DNA of 64,000 nt from Candidatus Mediterraneibacter surreyensis (GTDB lineage: Bacteria > Bacillota > Clostridia > Lachnospirales > Lachnospiraceae). Positions 36,477 to 45,211 of this stretch are shown piece after piece. The notes beneath the pieces were generated by a model that saw nothing but the letters and a program-made list of their open reading frames with translations, did no database searches and had not been told where the DNA came from. Numbering within the stretch: position 1 is the stretch's first letter; each line of letters opens with the position of its first letter. The stretch covers positions 1 to 64,000 of the forward strand of contig DWYB01000063.1 of NCBI GenBank assembly GCA_019118885.1, in the 5' to 3' direction. A program made the position numbers and the translations under genes.

Positions 36477-37907
36477 ATGAATGATACAAAGCAGAAAAAG
36501 GACAACTCAGAATTATTTAAATGGGACGGAAATCCGTCGTTCGGTCAGATACTCCCGCTTGCGGCGCAGCATGTGCTTGCCGCGGTAGTCGGCTGTGTGA
36601 CGCCGGCTATCCTTGTGGCAAACGCCGCAAACAATGCGGGCGGAAATGTGGATATGGGACTTCTGATACAGGTATCCCTTGTATTTGCAGCACTGTCTAC
36701 ATTATTACAGTTATATGCAAAGAAGATCAAACTGGGAAGCGGGCTTCCGGTCATCATCGGCGTCAGCTTCGCATATGTGCCGACGATGACGGCCATCGCA
36801 GCTCAGGCAAAAGATGTGAATACAATATTCGGCGCTATGGTCATCGGCGGCGTCGTAGCCATACTCGTAGGCCTGTTTATCAGACAGATCCGCCGGGTGT
36901 TCCCGCCTCTTGTGATCGGAACAGTTATTCTGGCGATCGGACTGTCGCTTTACAGTACTGCAGTCAACTATATGGCGGGAAATTCTTCAAATACATATGA
37001 AGTGATCGTGGAGCAGCAGGGTAAAACCGAGGCTTTAGTTTACGGCTCATGGCAGAACTGGCTGGTGGCGTTCATTACACTGGCGATCGTTGTTCTGCTC
37101 AATCATTACGGAAAAGGGCTCTTCAAGCTGGCATCCATCCTGATCGGGCTTCTGTGCGGATATGTGGTGGCTCTGTGCTTCGGCATGGTTGACTTCTCGG
37201 CGCTGTCAAGTGCAGGATGGTTCCAGATTCCGATGCCGCTTGCGTTCGGAATGAAGTTTGACGTCTCGGCGATCCTGCCGCTTGGTATTCTGTTTTTGGT
37301 CAACTCGATTCAGGCGATGGGAGATTTCTCCGCTACAACGACAGGCGGTATGGACAGACTCCCGACAGACGATGAGCTCAACGGCGGTATTATCGGTTAC
37401 GGTGTAAGCAATATCGTCGGAGCATTCTTCGGATGCCCTCCGACAGCTACATACAGCCAGAATGTCGGCATTGTCGGTTCCACAAGAGTCGTGGCGAGAA
37501 AAGTATTTACCGCTTCGGCAGTGATCCTGCTTATCGCGGGCCTGATCCCGAAATTCTCTGCACTGCTCAGGACAATCCCGCAGTGTGTACTCGGAGGCGC
37601 GGTTGCATCGGTGTTTGCATCTATTGCTATGACAGGAATCAAACTTCTTGTGACAGAGAAACTGACATACAGAAATACGACAGTCGCAGGTCTTGCCATT
37701 GCTATCGGCATGGGCGTGACGCTGAACGACGGATGCTTAAATCAGATGACACAGAGCATCCACAGCGCTCTGAATATGAGCATGAGTCTGGAGAGCTTCC
37801 AGTCCATCATTAACAACACATTTGCATCATCGCCGGTTGTACTGGCTACGATATTTGCAGTAATTCTGAATCTGATTCTGCCGAAAGACAAGCCGGACGC
37901 ACAGTAA
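36477..37907 (+). CDS. NCS2-family purine permease
   Basis: Xanthine/urate-type nucleobase symporter of 476 residues and about fourteen membrane segments. It opens AAQHVLAAVVGCVTPAILV and contains the family motif YSQNVGIVGSTRVVAR. The middle helix reads NSIQAMGDFSATTTGG. Which purine it carries cannot be told by eye; uric acid or xanthine is likely given the neighbours. A GC-rich hairpin (36435-36455) precedes its weak ribosome site and may lower translation. Confidence 0.92.
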   Translation: MNDTKQKKDNSELFKWDGNPSFGQILPLAAQHVLAAVVGCVTPAILVANAANNAGGNVDMGLLIQVSLVFAALSTLLQLYAKKIKLGSGLPVIIGVSFAYVPTMTAIAAQAKDVNTIFGAMVIGGVVAILVGLFIRQIRRVFPPLVIGTVILAIGLSLYSTAVNYMAGNSSNTYEVIVEQQGKTEALVYGSWQNWLVAFITLAIVVLLNHYGKGLFKLASILIGLLCGYVVALCFGMVDFSALSSAGWFQIPMPLAFGMKFDVSAILPLGILFLVNSIQAMGDFSATTTGGMDRLPTDDELNGGIIGYGVSNIVGAFFGCPPTATYSQNVGIVGSTRVVARKVFTASAVILLIAGLIPKFSALLRTIPQCVLGGAVASVFASIAMTGIKLLVTEKLTYRNTTVAGLAIAIGMGVTLNDGCLNQMTQSIHSALNMSMSLESFQSIINNTFASSPVVLATIFAVILNLILPKDKPDAQ

Positions 37908-37945
37908 GATAGAAAGGCCGGCTGGAATAACAGGAGGAAATAACT

Positions 37946-40939
37946 ATGAGTGATATTATGAGACCGATGTCTTTTGAACAGCTCTTAAACTGGACATTGA
38001 CAGAGTATAGGAAGAGTGGAACTGTATTCGGAGAGCATCATCCTTATCATGCGGATGAAAAATATAACCGGATGATCTTTGAGAGAACACTTGAGACGCC
38101 TGTAGGCCCGGCGGCAGGACCGCACACCCAGCTGGCGCAGAACATCGTGGCCGCGTACTATACAGGCAGCCGTTTCTTTGAATTGAAGACCGTACAGGTC
38201 ATGGACGGAGCGGAGTTGTCAGCCTGTGTGAATAAGCCGTGCATCAAGGCGGATGATGAGTGTTATAACTGTGAGTGGTCCACGGAGCTCTATGTGCCGC
38301 AGGCTATGGAAGAGTACATTAAAGCATGGTTCCTGTGCAAAGTTATTGCCAAAGAGTTTTCATTGGGGAGCATGGACGGCTTCCAGTTCAATATCAGTGT
38401 CGGCTACGATCTGGAAGGAATCAAATCAGAGAAGATCGACAACTTCCTCAACACTATGCAGCATGCGCAGGATTCCGATATTTTCAGGACGTGCAGAGAA
38501 TATCTTCTCGCTCACACAGATCTGTTTGAACATGTGACAAAGGAAGATATTGAGAGTATCTCGGGGGATATCTGTAATTCTGTTACGATCTCCACACTGC
38601 ACGGATGTCCTCCGCAGGAAATTGAGCGCATCGCCATGTATCTGATCACGGAAAAGGGATTCCATACTTTTATTAAATGCAATCCGACACTGCTCGGATA
38701 TGAGTATGCCAGAAAGATGATGGATGATATGGGATACGACTATGTGGCGTTCGGAGATTTTCATTTCAAAGACGACCTGCAGTATGAGGACGCGGTTCCC
38801 ATGCTGACAAGACTGATGAAAGTCTGCGAGGAGAGAAATCTCGAGTTCGGAGTTAAGATCACGAATACATTCCCCGTAGATGTGAAGCAGAATGAACTGC
38901 CAAGTGAAGAGATGTATATGTCGGGGAAATCTCTGTATCCGCTGTCTATCTCCGTGGCGGCGAAGCTGGCGAAAGATTTTGGAGGAAAGCTGCGCATCTC
39001 TTATTCCGGAGGAGCGGACTTCTACAATATTAAAGATATCGTAGAAGTGGGAATCTGGCCGGTGACTGTGGCAACTACGCTTCTGAAGCCCGGCGGTTAT
39101 GACAGAATGTCACAGATGGCGTCCCTTCTTGAGAAAGAGGGAGCCGTATTTGCAGGAGTAGATGCCGACGCGGTGAGCAGACTCGTGGAGGAGGCAAAGA
39201 CAGACCCGCACCACGTAAAAGCGGTGAAACCTCTCCCGTCCAGAAAGATGAAGAAACAGGTTCCGCTTCTGGACTGCTTTGTGGCTCCGTGTAAGGAAGG
39301 ATGTCCGATCCATCAGGATATTCCGGCATATCTTCAGCTTGTAAAAGCGGGAAAATATGAGGAAGCCATGAAAGTCATCACGGAGAAGAACCCGCTTCCG
39401 TTTATTACAGGAACGATCTGCGCGCATCCGTGTATGAATAAATGTACCCGTAATTTCTATGAAGAGTCCGTCTACATCCGCGGTATGAAACTGATTGCCG
39501 CAGAGAACGGATATGACGCGCTCATGGACAAGATCACCGCTTCACCGATAACAAAGAGCGGGAAAGCGGCTGTCATCGGCGGCGGCCCGGCAGGAATGGC
39601 TGCGGCATATTTCCTGAGACGCTCAGGCATGGAGACTACATTGTTTGAGAAAACGGATGCCCTTGGAGGCGTGGTGCGCCACGTGATCCCTGAGTTCCGT
39701 ATCCCCGGAAGTGCCATTGACAAAGACGCGGCGCTTCTTGAAAAGGTTGGCGTCAACATCTGTCTGAACAGCGAGATCACGGATCTGGATATGTTGAAAA
39801 ATGCAGGATACACGGCGGTTATCCTTGCTGTGGGAGCCTATGAACCGGGGGTGCTCAGACTGGAAAAAGGCGAGCCGGTCAATGCACTTGAGTTCCTTGC
39901 GGACTTCAAGGCAAAAGACGGGGATCTTGATATCGGAAAGAACGTTGTGATCATCGGCGGCGGAAATACGGCCATGGATACGGCGAGAGCGGCCAAGCGC
40001 ACGAAAGGCGTGGAACACGCGTATCTTGTATACAGAAGAACGAAGCGTTATATGCCGGCGGATGAGGAAGAACTTGTCATGGCGGTGGACGACGGCGTGG
40101 AGTTCATGGAACTGCTCTCACCTGTGAAACTGGAAGACGGAAAACTGCTCTGCAAAGTAATGAAACTGGGAGACTACGACGCGTCCGGAAGAAGAGGCGT
40201 GGTGGAGACCGGCGAAGAGAAAGAGATTCCGGCGGATACGGTCATTGCAGCGGTAGGCGAGAGAGTGCCGACGGCATTCTATGAGTCCTGCGGCATTAAT
40301 GTAAATGAGAGAGGACGCGCCATTGTCAATGAGGAGACCTGCGAGACGAGCCGTCCGGGTGTATACCTTGCAGGAGACGGACTTGGCGGTCCGGCGACAG
40401 TTGTGGAAGGTATTGCAGACGCCCTGAGAGCCGCACAGGCTGTGACCGGCGGCACTCTTGTAAGAGACTTTGAGCCGGAGACAGATGAAGATACGATCTA
40501 CGGAAGAAAAGGAAATCTCTCCGATATGAAAGAAGACAAAGAGGAGAGCGGAAGATGCCTCGGATGCTCCGGTATCTGCGAGAACTGTGTGGAAGTATGT
40601 CCGAACCGGGCGAATATTTCCATCCGCGTGCCTGGCATGGAGAAACATCAGATCATCCACGTGGATTATATGTGTAATGAGTGCGGCAACTGCAGAAGCT
40701 TCTGTCCGTATGACAGCGCACCGTATCTTGACAAGTTCACATTATTTGCAGATGAGAAGGATATGGAAGACAGCAAGAATCAGGGATTTGCGGTTCTTGA
40801 CAAAGATCAGGTAAAATGCATGGTACGCTTCTTCGGAGAGACCTCTGTCTGGACAAAGGGAGAAGAGACAAGGATCCCGGAAGGACTGCAGAAACTGATG
40901 GAGACTGTCTGCACGGATTATGCATATCTTTTGAGGTAA
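37946..40939 (+). CDS. ygfK: YgfK-type iron-sulphur/flavin oxidoreductase
   Basis: 997 residues, annotated elsewhere as putative selenate reductase subunit. Residues about 1-410 resemble a dihydroorotate-dehydrogenase-like barrel (TPVGPAAGPHTQLAQN). Residues about 440-520 form a GltD-like cysteine domain (CKEGCPIHQDIPAYLQ). An FAD motif (AVIGGGPAGMAAAY, about 543) and an NAD(P)H motif (VVIIGGGNTAMDTARA, about 667) follow. Two 4Fe-4S clusters lie at the end (CLGCSGICENC, CNECGNCRSFC, about 871-915). It can pass electrons from NAD(P)H to a ring substrate, which fits a reductive step on a purine. GGAGG precedes the ATG. Confidence 0.93.
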   Translation: MSDIMRPMSFEQLLNWTLTEYRKSGTVFGEHHPYHADEKYNRMIFERTLETPVGPAAGPHTQLAQNIVAAYYTGSRFFELKTVQVMDGAELSACVNKPCIKADDECYNCEWSTELYVPQAMEEYIKAWFLCKVIAKEFSLGSMDGFQFNISVGYDLEGIKSEKIDNFLNTMQHAQDSDIFRTCREYLLAHTDLFEHVTKEDIESISGDICNSVTISTLHGCPPQEIERIAMYLITEKGFHTFIKCNPTLLGYEYARKMMDDMGYDYVAFGDFHFKDDLQYEDAVPMLTRLMKVCEERNLEFGVKITNTFPVDVKQNELPSEEMYMSGKSLYPLSISVAAKLAKDFGGKLRISYSGGADFYNIKDIVEVGIWPVTVATTLLKPGGYDRMSQMASLLEKEGAVFAGVDADAVSRLVEEAKTDPHHVKAVKPLPSRKMKKQVPLLDCFVAPCKEGCPIHQDIPAYLQLVKAGKYEEAMKVITEKNPLPFITGTICAHPCMNKCTRNFYEESVYIRGMKLIAAENGYDALMDKITASPITKSGKAAVIGGGPAGMAAAYFLRRSGMETTLFEKTDALGGVVRHVIPEFRIPGSAIDKDAALLEKVGVNICLNSEITDLDMLKNAGYTAVILAVGAYEPGVLRLEKGEPVNALEFLADFKAKDGDLDIGKNVVIIGGGNTAMDTARAAKRTKGVEHAYLVYRRTKRYMPADEEELVMAVDDGVEFMELLSPVKLEDGKLLCKVMKLGDYDASGRRGVVETGEEKEIPADTVIAAVGERVPTAFYESCGINVNERGRAIVNEETCETSRPGVYLAGDGLGGPATVVEGIADALRAAQAVTGGTLVRDFEPETDEDTIYGRKGNLSDMKEDKEESGRCLGCSGICENCVEVCPNRANISIRVPGMEKHQIIHVDYMCNECGNCRSFCPYDSAPYLDKFTLFADEKDMEDSKNQGFAVLDKDQVKCMVRFFGETSVWTKGEETRIPEGLQKLMETVCTDYAYLLR

Positions 40940-40978
40940 CAAAACAGCAGAATTTTATTACAGAAAGAGGGAGTCGGC

Positions 40979-42346
40979 ATGAAACTTTTATTTAAAGGCG
41001 GCACGGTCGTAAGCGGAGACGGCATGAAGAAACTTGATCTACTGGTAAAAGGCGAGAAAATCCTTGTGGCGGGCGAAAATCTGGAATTCCGCGACGCCCA
41101 GATCGTGGACGTCCGCGGAAAGCTCCTTTTCCCCGGCTTTATCGATGCGCATACTCATATGGCGCTGGAAGTGAGCAATACGGTCACGGCGGACAAGTTC
41201 GAAACCGGAACAAAAGCGGAGCTTGCCGGCGGAACTACATGTATCGTGGATTATGCCACACAGTATAAGGGGGAGAGTCTGCGAGAGGCGCTCAACAACT
41301 GGCATAAGAAGGCGGACGGACAGTCTTCCTGTGATTATGCATTTCATCTGGCTCTGACAGACTGGAACGAGGAGATCAGCCGCGAGCTGGAGGAAATTGT
41401 TCAGAAAGAGACATGTTCGTTCAAGCTGTACATGACCTATGATACGATGGTAGACGACGAGACCATGTACGAAATCCTCTCCCGTCTGAAAGAACTGGGC
41501 GGAATCGCCGGCGTACACTGTGAGAATAACGGCATCATTCAGGCAAGGCTCAAAGAACTGGAGAAGACAAAGGGCGGAAGGACAGACGTATCGGATTATC
41601 CGTGGACGAGGCCGAAAGAGGCGGAGGCGGAAGCAGTGGCACGTCTCTTAAAGATCGCCAAATGTGTAGATACTCCGGTTGTCGTGGTACATTTGAGCAC
41701 CGCGGCAGGATACCGGGAGATACTCAGGGCACGGGAAGAGGGACAGACCGTATATGTGGAGACGTGTCCGCAGTATCTGCTTATGGATGAGAGCAAGTAT
41801 TCTCTTCCGGCAGAGGAGGCAAGGCATTATATGATAGCCCCGCCGCTCCGTAAAAAGAAAAATCAGGAAGTACTCTGGCAGGCGCTCAAAGAAGGACGCA
41901 TCCAGACTATAGCTACAGATCACTGCAGTTTTACAAAAGAGCAGAAAATGGCGGGAGCGGAAGATTTCTCGAAGACGCCATGCGGCATGCCGGGGGCAGA
42001 GGAACGCCCGGCTCTGATCTGGCAGTTCGGTGTAAATGGAGAAAGGATCACGGCAGAGCAGATGTGTATCTATCTGTCGGAGAATCCGGCCAAGCTTTAT
42101 AAACTGTATCCGTGGAAAGGAGCACTCATTCCCGGAAGTGACGCGGATATCGTTGTGTGGAATCCGGACACCGAATGGACGATGACGGCAGAGAACCAGC
42201 AGTCGGCATGTGATTACTGTCCGATGGAAGGAACGAAGATCTGCGGCAGGGCAGAACAGGTATATTTGAGAGGCAGGCTTGTGGCGGAAAACGGAAAAAT
42301 CCTTGAGGAGAAGTCCGGCGTGTATGTCCGTCACGGCGTGGAATAA
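40979..42346 (+). CDS. hydA: Dihydropyrimidinase / hydantoinase-like hydrolase
   Basis: 455 residues of the cyclic amidohydrolase family. Ligands: PGFIDAHTHMALEV, the carbamylated-lysine site CSFKLYMTYD, GVHCENNG, VVVHLSTAAGY and ATDHCSF. Enzymes of this type open hydantoin or dihydropyrimidine rings to ureido acids. In this locus it probably opens a reduced purine-derived ring. AAAGAGGGAG lies upstream. The YqeC start follows one base after its stop. Confidence 0.92.
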   Translation: MKLLFKGGTVVSGDGMKKLDLLVKGEKILVAGENLEFRDAQIVDVRGKLLFPGFIDAHTHMALEVSNTVTADKFETGTKAELAGGTTCIVDYATQYKGESLREALNNWHKKADGQSSCDYAFHLALTDWNEEISRELEEIVQKETCSFKLYMTYDTMVDDETMYEILSRLKELGGIAGVHCENNGIIQARLKELEKTKGGRTDVSDYPWTRPKEAEAEAVARLLKIAKCVDTPVVVVHLSTAAGYREILRAREEGQTVYVETCPQYLLMDESKYSLPAEEARHYMIAPPLRKKKNQEVLWQALKEGRIQTIATDHCSFTKEQKMAGAEDFSKTPCGMPGAEERPALIWQFGVNGERITAEQMCIYLSENPAKLYKLYPWKGALIPGSDADIVVWNPDTEWTMTAENQQSACDYCPMEGTKICGRAEQVYLRGRLVAENGKILEEKSGVYVRHGVE

Positions 42347-42347
42347 A

Positions 42348-43106
42348 ATGATCTATATTTACAGTGGAGACAGGCTGCATAAGACAGACTCTCTGAGACA
42401 GGTGCTGAAACTGGAGAAAGAAGAGCTCCGGGGACAGCGCCCGGTCGTATCCGCGGTCGGCGCAGGGGGCAAGACAACGACACTGCACCGGCTTGCCGAC
42501 GAGTATGTCCGGTCTGGTGTACCGGTGCTCGTGACAACCACGACGCACATCATGAAAGAAGACAGGGAATGGTTTCTGTCCGGCTTCTCGGAAGAGAAGG
42601 TAGAAGAGCAGCTGCAAAAGTCAGGACAGGTATGGGTAGGAGAGCCGGCTTACGGCGGCAAGCTGGGGAGACTTTCAGACGCCGCGCTTGAGAAACTTCT
42701 GAAGCGGGATGTTCCGGTGCTCATCGAGGCGGATGGAGCCAGGCGGCTGCCGGTCAAAGTACCTGCAGAACACGAACCGGTGATCCTGCCCTGTACGACT
42801 CACGTATTGTCCGTATACGGGCTGGACAGTGTGGGAAAGAAAATAGAAGATACGGTATTCCGCCCGGAACTGGCGGAGATACTTTTAAAGAAGAAAAGAA
42901 CAGAATGTGTGACGGAAGAGGACATTGCCCGGCTCGCGGCATCGGATCTCGCGGGGAGAAAAGGATGTCCTGGGATGGCCGTGTACACAGTCGTTTTGAA
43001 TAAAGCAGATGATGAAAAACTAAGAAAAACGGCACTTGCCATATGCCGTTTGCTGGATGACAGGGGAATCCGGCAGGTGATCGTCACCGGCAGAGAAAAA
43101 TTCTAA
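42348..43106 (+). CDS. yqeC: YqeC, selenium-dependent hydroxylase accessory protein
   Basis: 252 residues with an N-terminal P-loop (AVGAGGKTTTLHRLAD) and the conserved IEADGARRLPVKVPAEHEPV. Known to co-occur with selenium-dependent molybdenum hydroxylases; probably a nucleotide-using step in cofactor maturation. ATG 42348 almost touches the hydA stop and is the likely coupled start; the same frame runs back into hydA to 42279. Confidence 0.9.
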   Translation: MIYIYSGDRLHKTDSLRQVLKLEKEELRGQRPVVSAVGAGGKTTTLHRLADEYVRSGVPVLVTTTTHIMKEDREWFLSGFSEEKVEEQLQKSGQVWVGEPAYGGKLGRLSDAALEKLLKRDVPVLIEADGARRLPVKVPAEHEPVILPCTTHVLSVYGLDSVGKKIEDTVFRPELAEILLKKKRTECVTEEDIARLAASDLAGRKGCPGMAVYTVVLNKADDEKLRKTALAICRLLDDRGIRQVIVTGREKF

Positions 43107-43118
43107 TTTAACAGATCA

Positions 43119-43149
43119 TAACAGTTCAGCCCATGGCCGGACTGTTATA
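43119..43149. repeat. Dispersed palindrome, copy D
   Basis: TAACAGTTCAGCC and GGCCGGACTGTTA pair around a 5-nt centre with two mismatches. Located in the 61-base yqeC-yqeB gap. Confidence 0.75.
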
Positions 43150-43167
43150 ACAGGAAGGCAGATAGAA

Positions 43168-44523
43168 ATGAAGATATTGATCAGAGGCGCCGGAGATCTG
43201 GCGACAGGAATCGCATCCAGACTCTATGGAGCGGGACATCAGATCCTGATGACCGAGATAGAGGTACCGCTTACTGTAAGGCGTACCGTTGCGCTGTCAA
43301 GAGCAGTCTATGAGGGAAGTGCCCGGGTGGAGGAGATGCTGGGTGTCCTTGTGAAAGATCAGGCAGACGCTGAACAGACTATGGCAGCGGGAGATATCGC
43401 GGTCATGGTAGATGAAACAGCATCCTGCCGGGAGTGGTTCCGTCCGGATGTGATCGTAGACGCGATCCTCGCAAAGAGAAATCTCGGGACAAAGATCACG
43501 GACGCGCCGTTTGTCATCGGAGTCGGCCCCGGATTTACGGCGGGAGCTGACTGCAACTGTGTGGTTGAGACAAAGCGCGGACATACGCTGGGAAATATTA
43601 TCCGGCGGGGAAGCGCAATCCCCAATACCGGTGTACCGGGAAATGTAGCGGGCTATACGATTGAGCGGCTGATCCGTGCAGGAGCAGACGGAATACTGGA
43701 GCCGCGGGCACAGATCGGTGATTATGTGGAGAAAGGCTCTGTTGTCGCTGTCACTGGAGGTGTTCCGGTATATGCACAGATGTCCGGCATCGTGAGAGGC
43801 ATGCTTCAGGCCGGCGTACAGGTGAATAAGAATCTGAAGATCGGAGATATCGATGCAAGGGCGGAAGTATCCCACTGCTATACGATTTCCGACAAGGCGA
43901 GAGCCATCGGGGGCGGCGTACTGGAAGCAGTCACCGGATTCGAGCGGATGAAAGACCGGTTTGCCATAGTAATTCTCGCAGCGGGAGCAGGTACAAGGTT
44001 TGGGGGAAATAAACTGAATGCGCTTGTGAAAAACAGACCGCTCTATGAATATACGCTGGACCGTGTACAGGCATTCGGATCATTTCCGGCATTTATTGTT
44101 ACCGGCTCCGAAGAAATCGCACAGGAAGCAGAAAAGAGAGGCATTACTCCGGTGTGGAATAAAGAGCCGGAAAGGGGAATATCCCTCTCCCTTACGCTGG
44201 GGCTTAAGAAAGCGCTGGAGTGCAGGCCGGATTTAAAAGGAGTCCTGTTCTCTGTCTGTGACCAGCCGGGGCTTGATACTTCAACTATGCAGCAGATCTT
44301 CTGTACGGCGTATCTGCATCCGGGAAGCATTGTATGCGCGGGAAACAGCGGGAGAACCGGAAATCCGGTGTGCTGGGATGAAAACTTTTTCGCGGAGCTG
44401 CTTGCCCTGACCGGTGATGAAGGCGGAAGACAGATCATGAGAAAATATAAGGAAAAGGTGAGAATCGTACAGGTGGATCCGGAGGAACTAAAAGATATTG
44501 ACAGACGGGAAGACCTGAGATAA
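43168..44523 (+). CDS. YqeB - MocA-like nucleotidyltransferase fusion
   Basis: 451 residues in two parts. Residues 1 to about 262 match YqeB/EF2563, an accessory for selenium-dependent molybdenum enzymes (LIRGAGDLATGIASRLY, then GPGFTAGADCNCVVET). From about 265 a nucleotidyltransferase of the MocA type begins (VILAAGAGTRFGGNKLNA) and continues with FSVCDQPGLD and GNPVCWDENF. MocA links cytosine to molybdopterin. Both functions act on the same cofactor, so the fusion is sensible. The ATG has GGAAGG upstream. Confidence 0.9.
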   Translation: MKILIRGAGDLATGIASRLYGAGHQILMTEIEVPLTVRRTVALSRAVYEGSARVEEMLGVLVKDQADAEQTMAAGDIAVMVDETASCREWFRPDVIVDAILAKRNLGTKITDAPFVIGVGPGFTAGADCNCVVETKRGHTLGNIIRRGSAIPNTGVPGNVAGYTIERLIRAGADGILEPRAQIGDYVEKGSVVAVTGGVPVYAQMSGIVRGMLQAGVQVNKNLKIGDIDARAEVSHCYTISDKARAIGGGVLEAVTGFERMKDRFAIVILAAGAGTRFGGNKLNALVKNRPLYEYTLDRVQAFGSFPAFIVTGSEEIAQEAEKRGITPVWNKEPERGISLSLTLGLKKALECRPDLKGVLFSVCDQPGLDTSTMQQIFCTAYLHPGSIVCAGNSGRTGNPVCWDENFFAELLALTGDEGGRQIMRKYKEKVRIVQVDPEELKDIDRREDLR

Positions 44524-44539
44524 ATATAACAAGAAGATA

Positions 44540-44627
44540 GTAACAGTTCAGCTCATGGAACAGCCCACTCGAAAAATCATGCGAGCATGATTTTCTCTCA
44601 CGGTCAGTTCCATGGCTGAACTGTTAC
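44540..44627. repeat. Dispersed palindrome, copy E (long compound form)
   Basis: The outer arms 44540-44561 and 44607-44627 (GTAACAGTTCAGC ... GCTGAACTGTTAC) pair with a single bulge. Inside, AAAATCATGC (44573-44582) and GCATGATTTT (44585-44594) form a perfect 10-bp stem. The centre ATGCGAGCAT equals that of copy A. It occupies the gap before the ferredoxin gene. Confidence 0.85.
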
Positions 44628-44656
44628 AAAAAACTAACCGAGAGGAGATGGATGGT

Positions 44657-45211
44657 ATGGCGCGGGTACGGAAAAAGAAAGTGGCGGTCGTTCAGTGTAC
44701 AGGAGGGTGCCGCCGTCAGACAGAGATCAGCAAAGCAGCAGGAAACAGATGTCAGCAGATACTTGAGACGAAAGCGGATGCAGTGTCCTGCGAATATGGC
44801 TGCTTAGGCGGCGGGAGCTGTATAGAAGCATGCCGGCTCCATGCGATCTACATCAATGCAAAGGGCGCCGCTGAGGTGGATCCGGAGAAATGTGCGGGAT
44901 GCGGACTGTGTGCGAAAGCCTGTCCCCGGAGCCTGATCCGGATCACTGATGCAGAGTATAATATCTACTCCGCATGTGTCAGTGAAGATGCAGGAGCGCA
45001 GACGAGAAAGAACTGTGAAACCGGCTGTATCGCCTGCGGCATCTGTGTCAGGAACTGCCCGATGGGAGCGGTAAGCATCGAGAGTAACCACGCAGTGATC
45101 GATGAGGAAAAATGTATTGCCTGCGGCATGTGCGCAATGAAATGTCCGCGGGGAGCGATCAGAGATTATAACGGGATCTTTACGGTCCGGGAAGTGCAGG
45201 TGGGATCATGA
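44657..45211 (+). CDS. RnfB-like multi-cluster ferredoxin
   Basis: 184 residues with many cysteines. The N-terminal part (CTGGCRRQ, then CEYGCLGGGSC) is like the RnfB Fe-S region. Classical 4Fe-4S motifs follow: CAGCGLCAKACP, CIACGICVRNCP and CIACGMCAMKCP. ATG 44657 has AGAGGAG 9 nt upstream; ATG 44648 is directly at that site. The stop overlaps the start of the next dehydrogenase, so it is the probable electron carrier of that enzyme. Confidence 0.88.
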   Translation: MARVRKKKVAVVQCTGGCRRQTEISKAAGNRCQQILETKADAVSCEYGCLGGGSCIEACRLHAIYINAKGAAEVDPEKCAGCGLCAKACPRSLIRITDAEYNIYSACVSEDAGAQTRKNCETGCIACGICVRNCPMGAVSIESNHAVIDEEKCIACGMCAMKCPRGAIRDYNGIFTVREVQVGS

